Source: Tepidibacter thalassicus DSM 15285 (GTDB taxonomy: Bacteria; Bacillota; Clostridia; Peptostreptococcales; Peptostreptococcaceae). From it: a stretch of DNA of 64,000 nucleotides. A model generated the notes under the pieces. That model was not told where the DNA came from. It saw only the letters and a list, made by a program, of their open reading frames with translations, and searched no databases. Made by a program: the position numbers and the translations under genes. Location: the NCBI RefSeq assembly GCF_900129915.1, contig NZ_FQXH01000009.1, forward strand, positions 1 through 64,000. Reading direction: 5' to 3'. Positions 18,007 through 27,532 of this stretch are shown one piece after another (positions within the stretch are counted from its first letter, which is position 1; every line of letters begins with the position of its first letter).

Positions 18007-19800
18007 ATGGCATATAAGAACCAGGTTTTAGTTTGTGGGGGTACTGGTTGTACTTCATCTAGTTCTCTTAAGATATTAGAAAAAATGGAAAAGTTACTTG
18101 AGGAAAAAGGAATAAGAGAAGATGTTAAAGTTATAAAAACAGGATGTTTTGGTCTTTGTGCAGCAGGTCCTATAGTTATAGTATACCCAGAGGGGGCTTT
18201 TTATGCACATGTAAAAATTGAAGATGTAGAAAAAATAGTAAATGATCATATAATAGGTGGAAATATAGTAAAAGAACTTTTATATAAAGAAGCTTTAACT
18301 GAAGAAGGAGAAATAAAACCTTTTGAAGAAGTGCCTTTTTATAAAAAACAAATGAGAATTGCACTAAAAAACTGTGGAGCTATAGGTGCAGAAGATATAG
18401 AGGATTATTTGGAGAATGATGGATATAAAGCTTTGGAAAAAGTTTTAAAATCTATGAGCAGAGAAGAAGTTATAGATACAGTTAAAAGATCAGGGCTTCG
18501 TGGTCGAGGAGGAGGAGGATTCCCTACAGGACTAAAATGGGAATTTACTTATAAAGCTCAAGGTGATCAAAAATATGTTGCATGTAATGCTGATGAGGGA
18601 GATCCTGGAGCGTTTATGGACAGGTCAATTCTTGAGGGAGATCCTCATGCTGTAATTGAAGCCATGGCAATTGCAGGATATGCTGTAGGAGCGAATAAGG
18701 GATATGTATATGTAAGAGCTGAATATCCAGTTGCAGTTAATAGACTTCAAATAGCAATAGATCAAGCAAAAGAGAGAGGATATCTTGGAAAAAATATATT
18801 TGGAACTGACTTTGAATTTGATGTTGAAATAAGACTTGGAGCTGGAGCGTTTGTTTGTGGAGAAGAAACAGCCCTTATAAATTCTATAGAAGGAAAAAGA
18901 GGAATGCCAAGACCAAGACCGCCATTCCCTGCTCAAAAAGGTATATGGAATAAGCCTACATTACTTAATAATGTCGAAACTTATGCAAATATACCAAAAA
19001 TAATTTTAAATGGAGCTGAGTGGTTTGCAAATATAGGAACAGAAAAGTCTAAAGGAACAAAAGTTTTTGCACTTGGTGGAAAAGTAGAAAACACAGGTCT
19101 TGTGGAAATACCAATGGGAACAACTTTAAGAGAGATAATATTTGAAATAGGTGGAGGTATACCAAACGGAAAGAAATTTAAAGCAGTTCAAACAGGAGGA
19201 CCGTCTGGTGGATGTATAACAGAGGATTATTTAGATACTCCAATAGATTATGATTCATTGACAGCACTTGGATCTATGATGGGATCAGGTGGTATGATTG
19301 TAATGGATGAAGATAACTGTATGGTTGATATAGCTAAATTTTTCTTAGAGTTTACAGTTGAAGAATCATGTGGTAAATGTCCTCCATGTAGAATAGGAAC
19401 AAAGAGAATGTTAGAAATACTTGAGAGAATAACAGAAGGTAAAGGTGAAAAGGAAGATATAGAAAGACTTGAAAAACTTGCTGAAAATATTAAAAGTTCT
19501 GCGCTTTGTGGATTAGGACAAACAGCACCAAATCCAGTGTTATCAACATTAAAATATTTTAGACATGAATATGAAGCACATGTAAACGAGAAGAGATGTC
19601 CAGCAGGAGTATGTCAAGCACTACTTCAATATGTAATAGATGAAGATAAATGTAAAGGATGTACATTATGTGCAAAAGCATGTCCGGTAAATGCTATAAG
19701 TGGAAATGTCAAAGAAGCTCATGTGATAGATACTGATGTTTGTATAAAATGTGGAGCGTGTGTTGCTAAATGTCCATTTGGAGCAATATCTAAAAAATAA
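18007..19800 (+). CDS. hydB: [FeFe]-hydrogenase subunit B, NuoF-like (NADH/FMN subunit)
   Basis: Holds FMN and the NAD(H) site of the electron-bifurcating hydrogenase. Its 597 residues contain an N-terminal thioredoxin-like [2Fe-2S] domain (CGGTGCTSSSS), the NuoF core with glycine-rich RGRGGGGFPTGLKW near residue 165 and ADEGDPGAFMDR, the 4Fe-4S motif ESCGKCPPCRIGT, and two C-terminal 4Fe-4S sites (CKGCTLCAKACP, CIKCGACVAKCP). It starts at ATG 18007 after AAGGAGG, 48 bases after hydC. Confidence 0.95.
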   Translation: MAYKNQVLVCGGTGCTSSSSLKILEKMEKLLEEKGIREDVKVIKTGCFGLCAAGPIVIVYPEGAFYAHVKIEDVEKIVNDHIIGGNIVKELLYKEALTEEGEIKPFEEVPFYKKQMRIALKNCGAIGAEDIEDYLENDGYKALEKVLKSMSREEVIDTVKRSGLRGRGGGGFPTGLKWEFTYKAQGDQKYVACNADEGDPGAFMDRSILEGDPHAVIEAMAIAGYAVGANKGYVYVRAEYPVAVNRLQIAIDQAKERGYLGKNIFGTDFEFDVEIRLGAGAFVCGEETALINSIEGKRGMPRPRPPFPAQKGIWNKPTLLNNVETYANIPKIILNGAEWFANIGTEKSKGTKVFALGGKVENTGLVEIPMGTTLREIIFEIGGGIPNGKKFKAVQTGGPSGGCITEDYLDTPIDYDSLTALGSMMGSGGMIVMDEDNCMVDIAKFFLEFTVEESCGKCPPCRIGTKRMLEILERITEGKGEKEDIERLEKLAENIKSSALCGLGQTAPNPVLSTLKYFRHEYEAHVNEKRCPAGVCQALLQYVIDEDKCKGCTLCAKACPVNAISGNVKEAHVIDTDVCIKCGACVAKCPFGAISKK

Positions 19801-19819
19801 TCATAAAAGAGAGGTGCTT

Positions 19820-21592
19820 ATGGTGGAAAAAGTTACTTTAACTATAGATAATGTAAAAGTTGAGGTTCCTAAAGATTATACAATACTTGAAGCTGCAAGA
19901 GAAATAGGAATAGATATACCGACACTTTGCTATTTAAAAGATATAAATGAAATTGGAGCTTGTAGAATGTGTTTGGTTGAAATTGAAGGAGCTAGAAATC
20001 TTCAAGCTTCATGTGTTCATCCTGTAAGTGAGGGGATGGTAGTAAGAACTAATACTAAGAAGGTAAGAGAAGCTAGAAAAGCTAATCTTGAACTTATACT
20101 TTCTAATCATCATAGAGATTGTTTAGCTTGTTTTAGAAATGGAAATTGTGAACTTCAAACGCTAGCTGAAAACTTAAATGTTAAAAATGTAGAATTTGAA
20201 GGAGAAATAAAGAAAAAAACTATAGATGATTTATCTCACTCTATAGTAAGAGATCCAAATAAATGTATTCTTTGTGGAAGATGTGTTGCTGTATGTTCAA
20301 AAGTACAAGGAATAGGAGTATTATCATTTACTAATAGAGGATTTGATACTGAAGTTGCTCCGGCTTTTGATAAAAGTATGGCAGATGCACCGTGTATATA
20401 CTGTGGTCAATGTATAAATGTATGTCCAGTTGCAGCGCTTAGAGAAAAGACAGATATAGAAAGGGTATGGGATGCTATAGAAGATCCTAATAAACACGTG
20501 ATAGTTCAAACTGCTCCAGCAGTAAGAGCTGCTCTGGGAGAGGAATTTGGAAACCCTATAGGAACAAGAGTTACGGGAAAAATGGTAACAGCTTTAAAAA
20601 GGCTTGGATTTGATAAGGTATTTGATACTAATTTTGCAGCTGATTTAACTATAATGGAAGAAGGACATGAACTTTTAAATAGAATACAAAACGGTGGAAA
20701 ACTTCCGATGATAACTTCATGCTCACCAGGTTGGATAAGATATTGTGAATTTTATTATCCTGAACTTTTAGAAAATTTATCAACATGTAAATCGCCACAT
20801 CAGATGATGGGAGCAATACTTAAATCTTACTATGCTGAAATTAATAATATAGATCCTAAAGATATATTTGTAGTATCTGTAATGCCATGTACTTCTAAGA
20901 AAACAGAGTCGGCTAGAGAAGAATTGAAAGTAAATGGATTAAAAGATGTAGATGCAGTTTTAACAACTAGAGAGCTTGGAAAGATGATCAAAGAAGCTAG
21001 AATAGAGTTTAATAAATTAGAAGATGGTACTTTTGATGAGTTCTTTGGAGATTATTCAGGAGCAGGGGTTATATTTGGAGCTACTGGTGGAGTTATGGAA
21101 GCTGCAATTAGAACTGTAGCAGATATATTAACAGGAGAAGATTTAGAAGAAATAGAATATAACGCTGTTAGGGGTATAGATAATTTAAAAGAAGCAGAGA
21201 TTAAAATAGGAGATAAAACTATAAAAGTGGCTGTAGTTCATGGAACAGGAGCAGCTTCAAAACTTTTAGATTTAGTTAAAGAAGGAAAAGCTGATTATCA
21301 TTTTATTGAAGTTATGGGATGTTCAGGTGGTTGTGTAACTGGTGGTGGACAACCTCAAGTTCCAGCTAAGGTAAGAGAAGAGATAGATGTAAGAGTAGAA
21401 AGAGCGAAAGCTTTATATGAGGAAGACAAGCTTATGACTGTTAGAAAATCTCATAAAAATAAATCTATTCAAAAGCTGTATAAGGAGTTTTTAGGTGAGC
21501 CAAATGGACATAAAGCTCATGAATTACTTCATACTCATTACTGTAAAAAAGAAGTATATCCATTAGAATCAGAATGTAGTTGTTGCAAATAG
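19820..21592 (+). CDS. hydA: [FeFe]-hydrogenase catalytic subunit A
   Basis: Carries the H-cluster where protons and H2 interconvert. Its 590 residues start with a [2Fe-2S] domain (GACRMCLVEIEGA), a His-Cys cluster site (HHRDCLACFRNGNC), two 4Fe-4S sites (CILCGRCVAVC, CIYCGQCINVCP), then the H-cluster motifs TSCSPGW, MPCTSKK and EVMGCSGGCVTGGGQP. The first motif has Ser where many enzymes have a second Cys; I recall this as common in clostridial trimeric enzymes. The tail ends in a short Cys-rich ECSCCK. ATG 19820 after GAGAGGTG is preferred over an upstream in-frame start at 19751 inside hydB. Confidence 0.96.
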   Translation: MVEKVTLTIDNVKVEVPKDYTILEAAREIGIDIPTLCYLKDINEIGACRMCLVEIEGARNLQASCVHPVSEGMVVRTNTKKVREARKANLELILSNHHRDCLACFRNGNCELQTLAENLNVKNVEFEGEIKKKTIDDLSHSIVRDPNKCILCGRCVAVCSKVQGIGVLSFTNRGFDTEVAPAFDKSMADAPCIYCGQCINVCPVAALREKTDIERVWDAIEDPNKHVIVQTAPAVRAALGEEFGNPIGTRVTGKMVTALKRLGFDKVFDTNFAADLTIMEEGHELLNRIQNGGKLPMITSCSPGWIRYCEFYYPELLENLSTCKSPHQMMGAILKSYYAEINNIDPKDIFVVSVMPCTSKKTESAREELKVNGLKDVDAVLTTRELGKMIKEARIEFNKLEDGTFDEFFGDYSGAGVIFGATGGVMEAAIRTVADILTGEDLEEIEYNAVRGIDNLKEAEIKIGDKTIKVAVVHGTGAASKLLDLVKEGKADYHFIEVMGCSGGCVTGGGQPQVPAKVREEIDVRVERAKALYEEDKLMTVRKSHKNKSIQKLYKEFLGEPNGHKAHELLHTHYCKKEVYPLESECSCCK

Positions 21593-21600
21593 TTAAGTAA

Positions 21601-21630
21601 AGAGGTCAAGAATTATTCTTGACCTCTCTT
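21601..21630 (+). terminator. Hairpin terminator after hydA
   Basis: AGAGGTCAAGAAT pairs perfectly with ATTCTTGACCTCT. The T run is short (CTT), so termination may be incomplete and allow reading into the maturation genes. Confidence 0.65.
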
Positions 21631-21699
21631 AGAAAATTCAGAAAATTATATTTATTTTTATCATATTATATTAAAATTAAAAATAGACTAGTAATGTAA

Positions 21700-21838
21700 T
21701 CTGATCAATGAATTTTATTCATTGAGAGGATAGAGTATTTAATTCTAATTACGAGGATTTTTATCTGAGTAAAAGGTAAGAAGGTGATATTGTGTTTTAT
21801 AAACTTTCCTTATCTTTTAAGGAAAGTTTTGTTTTTGT
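21700..21838 (+). promoter_or_regulatory. Structured leader with terminator/antiterminator before the hydrogenase maturation genes
   Basis: A hairpin CAATGAAT/ATTCATTG (21706-21724) is followed by a purine-rich stretch with two GAGGAT motifs. Next come AAAAGGTAAG (21771-21780) and a terminator AAACTTTCCTT/AAGGAAAGTTT (21801-21829) with T-rich flank. AAAAGGTAAG can pair with CTTATCTTTT (21809-21818), which would break the terminator, so the parts form a mutually exclusive switch. I do not recognise the upstream part as a known riboswitch class; a protein-dependent attenuator is also possible. Confidence 0.5.
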
Positions 21839-21856
21839 GTGGAAGGAATGATGTGT

Positions 21857-22102
21857 ATGAATAAGAGAATTGGCGTTATTGGAATTATTGTTGAAGATAG
21901 AGATAGCGTTGAAAATGTAAATAAGTTACTGAGCTTACATGGAGATATTATTGTTGGAAGAATGGGTATACCTTATAAGGAAAAAAATTTAAGTGTTATT
22001 TCGATAATTGTAGATGGAACGACAGATGATATAGGTTCGCTTACAGGAAGATTAGGAAGATTAAAAGGGGTTAGTGTTAAAAGTGCATTAACTCAAAAAT
22101 AA
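21857..22102 (+). CDS. TM1266-family hydrogenase system regulator-like protein
   Basis: An 81-residue protein starting MNKRIGVIGIIVEDRDSVEN, the pattern of the TM1266 family found beside [FeFe]-hydrogenase maturation genes; the fold is ACT/NikR-like and the exact role is unsettled. ATG 21857 has good spacing after GGAAGGA; upstream in-frame codons at 21839, 21848 and 21851 lie in or too near the ribosome site. First gene of the TM1266-hydG-hydE-hydF operon. Confidence 0.88.
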   Translation: MNKRIGVIGIIVEDRDSVENVNKLLSLHGDIIVGRMGIPYKEKNLSVISIIVDGTTDDIGSLTGRLGRLKGVSVKSALTQK

Positions 22103-22122
22103 ATTTTTAAGGGGAGATATAT

Positions 22123-23496
22123 ATGAGTACTTTCGATATTATAAATGAAGAAAAAATAAATAAAACTCTCGATGAGGCTAAAAATTTATCAAGAGAAGAG
22201 ATTTTAAATATAATAGAAAAATCTAAAGATTGCTTTGGGCTTAATATAGATGAATCTGCAGCTTTACTTCAGGTGGAAGATGATGAAATTTTAGATAAAA
22301 TGTTTGAAGCTGCTAAATACGTAAAAGAAAAAATATATGGAAATAGAATAGTTTTATTTGCACCACTTTATACGAGTAATGAATGTACAAACAATTGTCT
22401 TTATTGTGGGTTTAGGGTGGCTAATAAAGAACTTCACAGAAAAACTCTATGTCCAAATGAAGTTGTTGAAGAAGCTAAGGTAATAGAAAATCAAGGACAT
22501 AAAAGAATATTACTTGTTTGTGGAGAAGATCCAAGAGTTACTAATATAAATCATATAGTAGAATCAGTTGAAGCTATATATAAAAATGTAGATATAAGAA
22601 GAATAAATGTGAATTGTGCTCCTTTATCTGTAGAGGACTTTAAAAAACTTAAGAAAGTTGGAATAGGAACATATCAAATATTTCAAGAAACTTATCATAG
22701 GCCTACTTATAAAAAAATGCATGTAAGTGGGGCAAAAGCAGATTATGATTATAGATTAACTGCAATAGAAAGAGCATTTGAAGCTGGTATTGATGATGTG
22801 GGAATAGGAGTTTTGCTTGGACTTTATGATTATAAATTTGATGTACTTGCAACTTTAATTCATTCTAATTATTTGGATGAAAAGTACAGTGTAGGACCAC
22901 ATACTATATCTATTCCAAGACTTAGACCAGCTATAGGTTCAGCACTTAAAGATACTCCGTATCCTCTTTCAGATAAGGATCTTAAAAAGGTAGTTGCGGT
23001 ATATAGACTTTCGGTTCCATATACTGGAATAATATTGTCGACTAGAGAAAGTGCATCTTTAAGAGATGAACTTATAGAGCTTGGAGTATCTCAAATGTCT
23101 GCGGGCTCTAAAACAAATCCGGGTGGATATGAGGAAGATGATAAATCTGCTAATCAATTTGTAACAAGCGATGAAAGAACTCTTGATGAGATACTTAGAG
23201 TAGTTTGTAAACAAGGACATCTTCCAAGTTTTTGTACAGCTTGTTATAGAAATAAAAGAACTGGAGAGGCATTTATGGAACTTGCTAAAGATGCACACAT
23301 TCATGAATTTTGCCATCCAAATGCTATATTGACATTTAAAGAAAATTTGGTAAATGTAGCATCTGAGGAAACTAAAATAATGGGAGAAAAGATGTTAAAA
23401 GTTGAGATTGAAAAAATAGATGATGAAAAAATAAAACAAGAAACTATAAAAAGACTTAAGAGAATAGAAGAAGGAGAAAAAGATCTTTACTTCTAG
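22123..23496 (+). CDS. hydG: HydG, tyrosine lyase for H-cluster CO and CN- ligands
   Basis: Radical SAM enzyme that splits tyrosine to p-cresol and dehydroglycine, then forms the CO and CN- of the H-cluster. Its 457 residues include the radical SAM motif CTNNCLYCGF near residue 87 and the C-terminal accessory cluster region CTACYRNKRTGEAFMELAK, which is special to HydG and absent from ThiH. ATG 22123 follows AAGGGGAG. Confidence 0.95.
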   Translation: MSTFDIINEEKINKTLDEAKNLSREEILNIIEKSKDCFGLNIDESAALLQVEDDEILDKMFEAAKYVKEKIYGNRIVLFAPLYTSNECTNNCLYCGFRVANKELHRKTLCPNEVVEEAKVIENQGHKRILLVCGEDPRVTNINHIVESVEAIYKNVDIRRINVNCAPLSVEDFKKLKKVGIGTYQIFQETYHRPTYKKMHVSGAKADYDYRLTAIERAFEAGIDDVGIGVLLGLYDYKFDVLATLIHSNYLDEKYSVGPHTISIPRLRPAIGSALKDTPYPLSDKDLKKVVAVYRLSVPYTGIILSTRESASLRDELIELGVSQMSAGSKTNPGGYEEDDKSANQFVTSDERTLDEILRVVCKQGHLPSFCTACYRNKRTGEAFMELAKDAHIHEFCHPNAILTFKENLVNVASEETKIMGEKMLKVEIEKIDDEKIKQETIKRLKRIEEGEKDLYF

Positions 23497-23505
23497 GAGG
23501 AGAAT

Positions 23506-24837
23506 ATGGATAAGGACATAAAACATTACTTGATAATGGCTGCTTCTACAAATCATATGCTTAGGGGAGATAAAATATTAAAAGATAGAGGTATTGAAAC
23601 TTATTTGGTTCCAGCTCCTGCTGAGTACGGTTCGGTTTGTGCTATTGCCATTAAAGTGAAAAAAGAAGATAGAGATATAAGTGAAAAGTACTTAATTGAA
23701 AATAACATAATAATAAGAGGGATATATCCGGAAAAGCCTGAGAGGTTGACAGGTCTTATAGATAAACTTAAAAATACAATAATAAGAGATGAGTTTTTAG
23801 ATATATTAAAAAAAGTAGAAGAAGGAAAAGAGCTTTTATATGAAGATATAGTAATATTGCTTAAAACTAATAGAAAAGCGGAAATGGATGCTCTGTTTAA
23901 AACAGCAGATGAGATGAGAAAAAAAATAGTTGGAGATGTTGTGGATATAAGAGGAGCTATTGAGTTTTCTAATTATTGTAAAAAGGACTGCAAATACTGT
24001 GGAGTTAGGAGAAGTCTTAAAGATCTTCAACGATATAGAATGAGTGAAGATGAAATAATGGAAGTTGTTCATTCGCTTCATGATATAGGAATAAAAACAG
24101 TGATACTTCAATCTGGGGAGGATATGTGGTGGACTAAAGAGAAGATAGGGAATTTAATAACTAGAATAAAAAAAGAGACTGGGATGAAGATTACTTTGAG
24201 TTTAGGAGAACGACCAAGAGAAGAATATGAATATTTTAAAAAACTTGGAGCTAATAACTATTTACTTAAAATAGAAACCACTAATGAAGAAATTTTTAAA
24301 TTTATTCATCCTGATGATGATATTAATCATAGAAAAGAGTGTTCAAAATGGTTAAAAGAACTTGGATATTTAAACGGATCAGGATGTATTGTAGGACTTC
24401 CGGGACAAAGAGAAGAAGATATTGCAAGAGATATATTGTATTTTAAAGATATGGGAATAAATATGATTGGAATAGGTCCTTTTATACCAGCAAAAGGAAC
24501 TCCTTTTGAAAAATATCCAACAGGTAGTGTAGATTTAACGTTAAAAGCAGTTGCAGTAACTAGAATTGTTTGTAAAAGGGTATTTATACCGGCAACTACA
24601 GCGTTAGCATCTGTTGATCCAAATCTTCAAGCTGATGCATTGATGGCTGGAGCAAATACTATAATGCTTATAAATACTCCGCCGAAATACAGGTATAATT
24701 ATCAGATATATTCTGATAAAAATATGGTTGATTTAAAATCGGCTTACGATGCTGTAACGAGAGCGAAAAGAAAATTTCCATCTTACTTAAAAATAGACAT
24801 GGAGGTGTATAATGATGCAACAAACGCCGAGAAGTAA
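23506..24837 (+). CDS. hydE: DUF3343-HydE fusion, H-cluster maturation radical SAM protein
   Basis: HydE acts with HydG and HydF in building the dithiomethylamine-bridged di-iron centre. The radical SAM site is YCKKDCKYCG (Cys158, 162, 165), and the core of about 350 residues matches ordinary HydE. The first roughly 80 residues are extra: YLIMAASTNHMLRGDKILKD and GSVCAIAIK (Cys45) match the DUF3343 family, described as putative sulfur/selenium carrier proteins. Translation from ATG 23506 after AGGAGG makes the fusion the natural product. It overlaps hydF by 26 bases. Confidence 0.93.
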   Translation: MDKDIKHYLIMAASTNHMLRGDKILKDRGIETYLVPAPAEYGSVCAIAIKVKKEDRDISEKYLIENNIIIRGIYPEKPERLTGLIDKLKNTIIRDEFLDILKKVEEGKELLYEDIVILLKTNRKAEMDALFKTADEMRKKIVGDVVDIRGAIEFSNYCKKDCKYCGVRRSLKDLQRYRMSEDEIMEVVHSLHDIGIKTVILQSGEDMWWTKEKIGNLITRIKKETGMKITLSLGERPREEYEYFKKLGANNYLLKIETTNEEIFKFIHPDDDINHRKECSKWLKELGYLNGSGCIVGLPGQREEDIARDILYFKDMGINMIGIGPFIPAKGTPFEKYPTGSVDLTLKAVAVTRIVCKRVFIPATTALASVDPNLQADALMAGANTIMLINTPPKYRYNYQIYSDKNMVDLKSAYDAVTRAKRKFPSYLKIDMEVYNDATNAEK

Positions 24838-26044
24838 CAGACTTCATATAGCTATATTTGGAAGAAGAAATGCAGGAAAATCAAGTCTTATAAATGCTTT
24901 AACTAATCAAGATATAGCTCTTGTTTCAAATGTTGCAGGAACAACTACTGATCCTGTTTATAAGGCTATGGAGATTCTTCCTATAGGACCTGTTGTTTTA
25001 ATAGATACAGCAGGAATAGATGATGAAGGTGCTTTAGGAGAACTTAGAGTAAAAAAGACTCTTCAAGTTTTAAATAAAACAGAGCTTGCGGTTTTAGTTA
25101 TAAGTTCAATTGAAGGAATAACACCTTTTGATATAGAAACTTTAAAGAGGATAAAAGATAAAAAAATACCAGTAGTTGGAGTGATAAATAAATCAGATGA
25201 GAAAGATTTAAATGAAAAGGAAATTAAAAATATAGAAAAAGAACTTGATATAGAATTTGTTAAAGTGAGTTCTAAGACAAGAGATGGAATAGAAGATCTT
25301 AAAAATTTAATTATAAAATATGCACCAAATACTGATGCTGAAAAGAAAATTGTAGGAGATTTAATAGAGCCTAATGATTATGTAGTTTTGGTTACTCCTA
25401 TAGATAAAGCAGCTCCTAAGGGAAGGTTAATTCTTCCTCAACAGCAAACAATAAGAGATGTAATAGACCATGGCGGCATTGCGATAGTTACAAGGGAAAC
25501 TGAGCTTGAACAAACTCTTAAAGGACTTAGTAGAAAACCAAAAATTGTTATCACAGATTCACAGGCGTTTGAGGTTGTAGATAAGATAACTCCAAAAGAT
25601 ATACCTATGACTTCATTTTCTATATTGTATGCAAGATATAAAGCAGATATTGAAGAATTAGTTCTTGGAGTTAAAGAAATAGAGAATTTAAAAGAAGGAG
25701 ATCATGTTTTAATTTGTGAAGGATGTACTCATCATAGACAAGAAGGGGATATAGGAAGAGATAAAATACCTAGATGGCTTGAAGGAATTTCAAAAGTTAA
25801 ATTAAATTACACTTGGACATCTGGTGTTGCGTATCCAGAACCAGAGGAGATGAAAAAGTATAAATTAATAGTTCACTGTGGTGGATGTATGTTAAATGCA
25901 AAAGAAATGCAGTTTAGAGTTATGCAGGCAAGGGAAAATAAAACACCTATAGTAAACTATGGAGTATTAATAGGACATATTACTGGAGTTTTAGAAAGAG
26001 CCCTTGATCCATTCCCGATTGCAAAAGAATTGTATAAAGGATAA
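24812..26044 (+). CDS. hydF: HydF, GTPase scaffold for H-cluster assembly
   Basis: Carries the di-iron precursor and delivers it to HydA. The 410-residue protein starts with a GTPase domain (GRRNAGKSSLINAL near residues 17-30, DTAG, NKSD) and ends with the cluster-binding motif CEGCTHHRQEGDIGRDKIP plus HCGGCMLN, giving the conserved CxHx(n)HCxxC ligands. GGAGGTG serves either ATG 24812 or the adjacent ATG 24815. The start lies inside hydE. Confidence 0.95.
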   Translation: MMQQTPRSNRLHIAIFGRRNAGKSSLINALTNQDIALVSNVAGTTTDPVYKAMEILPIGPVVLIDTAGIDDEGALGELRVKKTLQVLNKTELAVLVISSIEGITPFDIETLKRIKDKKIPVVGVINKSDEKDLNEKEIKNIEKELDIEFVKVSSKTRDGIEDLKNLIIKYAPNTDAEKKIVGDLIEPNDYVVLVTPIDKAAPKGRLILPQQQTIRDVIDHGGIAIVTRETELEQTLKGLSRKPKIVITDSQAFEVVDKITPKDIPMTSFSILYARYKADIEELVLGVKEIENLKEGDHVLICEGCTHHRQEGDIGRDKIPRWLEGISKVKLNYTWTSGVAYPEPEEMKKYKLIVHCGGCMLNAKEMQFRVMQARENKTPIVNYGVLIGHITGVLERALDPFPIAKELYKG

Positions 26045-26050
26045 TGAGTT

Positions 26051-26081
26051 AGAGTGCTCTTTTGAGCACTCTAATAAAATG
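26051..26081 (+). terminator. Terminator after hydF
   Basis: AGAGTGCTC pairs with GAGCACTCT around a TTTT loop. The following sequence is AATAAAATGTTTT, a weak T tract. Confidence 0.65.
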
Positions 26082-26083
26082 TT

Positions 26084-26112
26084 TTGACAAATTTAAATAA
26101 AAGTATTAGAAT
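26084..26112 (+). promoter_or_regulatory. Promoter of the antiporter gene
   Basis: TTGACA (26084-26089), 17 bases, TAGAAT (26107-26112). It lies about 100 bases upstream of the coding start. Confidence 0.65.
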
Positions 26113-26209
26113 AATATAACTAGTGAGAATTTATTAAAAACGTTTTCCTTTATCAATATTAAGAAAATTGATAAAAATCATAATTTAAAATGCTAAAGGA
26201 GTGGGTGAT

Positions 26210-27418
26210 ATGGGTGATTTTATTAGTTTAGGATTAGCACTTATTTTTGGGGTTTTATTGGGGAAGGTAATGAATAAATTTAAGATGCCTTCTGTTGGAG
26301 GATATATAATAGCCGGACTTATAATAGGTATTTCTGGATTTAACATTGTAAATGAAATAGTTATAGAAGAATTATCTTTTGTAAATGATATTGCATTGGG
26401 GATAATTGCTTTTAATATAGGTAGTGAATTTAAAGTAGAAGAAATGAAAAAGTTAGGTAAAAACATATTTATAATTGCGACATGTGAAGCACTTGGGGCA
26501 TTTGTATTAGTTACGGGTATAATGCTAGTTCTTGGTCAGAATATACAAACAGCACTTATATTAGCTGCAATATCATCTGCTACAGCGCCAGCTGCTACAG
26601 TTATGGTTCTTAAAGAGTATAAAGCTAGAGGGCCTTTAACTAGTACTTTGCTTGGGGTTGTTGCTGTAGATGATGCAATATCTTTGATGATATATGCTAT
26701 AGCTTCTTCTATAGCAAAAGTTTTTATAAATCATGAATCATTAACTATAGCTAAAGTTTTAATACATCCGATTAAGGAAATAGTATTGTCTATATTAGTA
26801 GGAGCATTAATTGGAATTGTTTTATCTTATTTATTAAATAAATCTAAAAATGAATCTGAAGTTTTAACTTTTATTATAGCTAATATTATATTATTAGCAG
26901 GAATATCATTGCATTTTGGTTTATCACCTCTTCTTTGTGCCATGGCATCTGGTATTATGGTTACAAATGTATTAAGTAAAGCAAATAAAGCATTTAATTC
27001 ATTGGAAAAATGGTCCCCACCTATAACAGCAGCTTTTTTTATACTAGCAGGTTCACGACTTGATATTTCACTTATTCCCCAAATAGGGCTTTTAGGAGTT
27101 ATGTATTTGTTGTTTAGAATATTGGGAAAAGTAGGAGGAGCATCAATTGGAGCTAGTATTTCAAAAGCACCTAGTGTAGTAAAAAGATATATAGGACTTG
27201 GACTTTTATCGCAGGTTGGAGTGGCTGTTGGGCTTGCAATTACTGTAAGTAGAGAATTTCCAGGAACTTATTTAGGAAATATTGTAATAACAATACTCAT
27301 GGCGACAACGATAATTACAGAAATAATAGGACCTATTGCGACTAAAATTGCTATAAAAAAATCAAATGAAAGTCCAGTATTGTTAGATTCGATAAATACA
27401 AATAGATTAACTGAATGA
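26210..27418 (+). CDS. CPA2-family cation:proton antiporter
   Basis: Membrane protein of 402 residues with about twelve hydrophobic segments and no C-terminal TrkA-N domain. The N-terminal MPSVGGYIIAGLIIG and the central GVVAVDDAISLMIYA (paired Asp) are typical of KefB/NapA-like Na+(K+)/H+ exchangers. ATG 26210 is 8 bases after AAAGGAG; a GTG at 26201 overlaps the ribosome site. It is monocistronic. The ion cannot be read from sequence. Confidence 0.88.
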   Translation: MGDFISLGLALIFGVLLGKVMNKFKMPSVGGYIIAGLIIGISGFNIVNEIVIEELSFVNDIALGIIAFNIGSEFKVEEMKKLGKNIFIIATCEALGAFVLVTGIMLVLGQNIQTALILAAISSATAPAATVMVLKEYKARGPLTSTLLGVVAVDDAISLMIYAIASSIAKVFINHESLTIAKVLIHPIKEIVLSILVGALIGIVLSYLLNKSKNESEVLTFIIANIILLAGISLHFGLSPLLCAMASGIMVTNVLSKANKAFNSLEKWSPPITAAFFILAGSRLDISLIPQIGLLGVMYLLFRILGKVGGASIGASISKAPSVVKRYIGLGLLSQVGVAVGLAITVSREFPGTYLGNIVITILMATTIITEIIGPIATKIAIKKSNESPVLLDSINTNRLTE

Positions 27419-27419
27419 A

Positions 27420-27460
27420 ACAAATAGCAGGTGCAAAAAATGCATCTGCTATTTGTATTT
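27420..27460 (+). terminator. Terminator after the antiporter gene
   Basis: CAAATAGCAGGTGCA pairs with TGCATCTGCTATTTG, one G-U pair, followed by TATTTT. Confidence 0.85.
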
Positions 27461-27532
27461 TAAGTGGTTTATTTATGATGTATTAGGTTAAACTATAATT
27501 ATTATAATTGTGTGAAATTTGGAGGAATTATA

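Noticed and set aside
21700-21838. Lysine (L-box) riboswitch before the hydrogenase maturation genes
   Set aside because: The purine-rich AGAGGATAGAG segment recalls it, but the other conserved L-box blocks are missing and the whole leader is too short.
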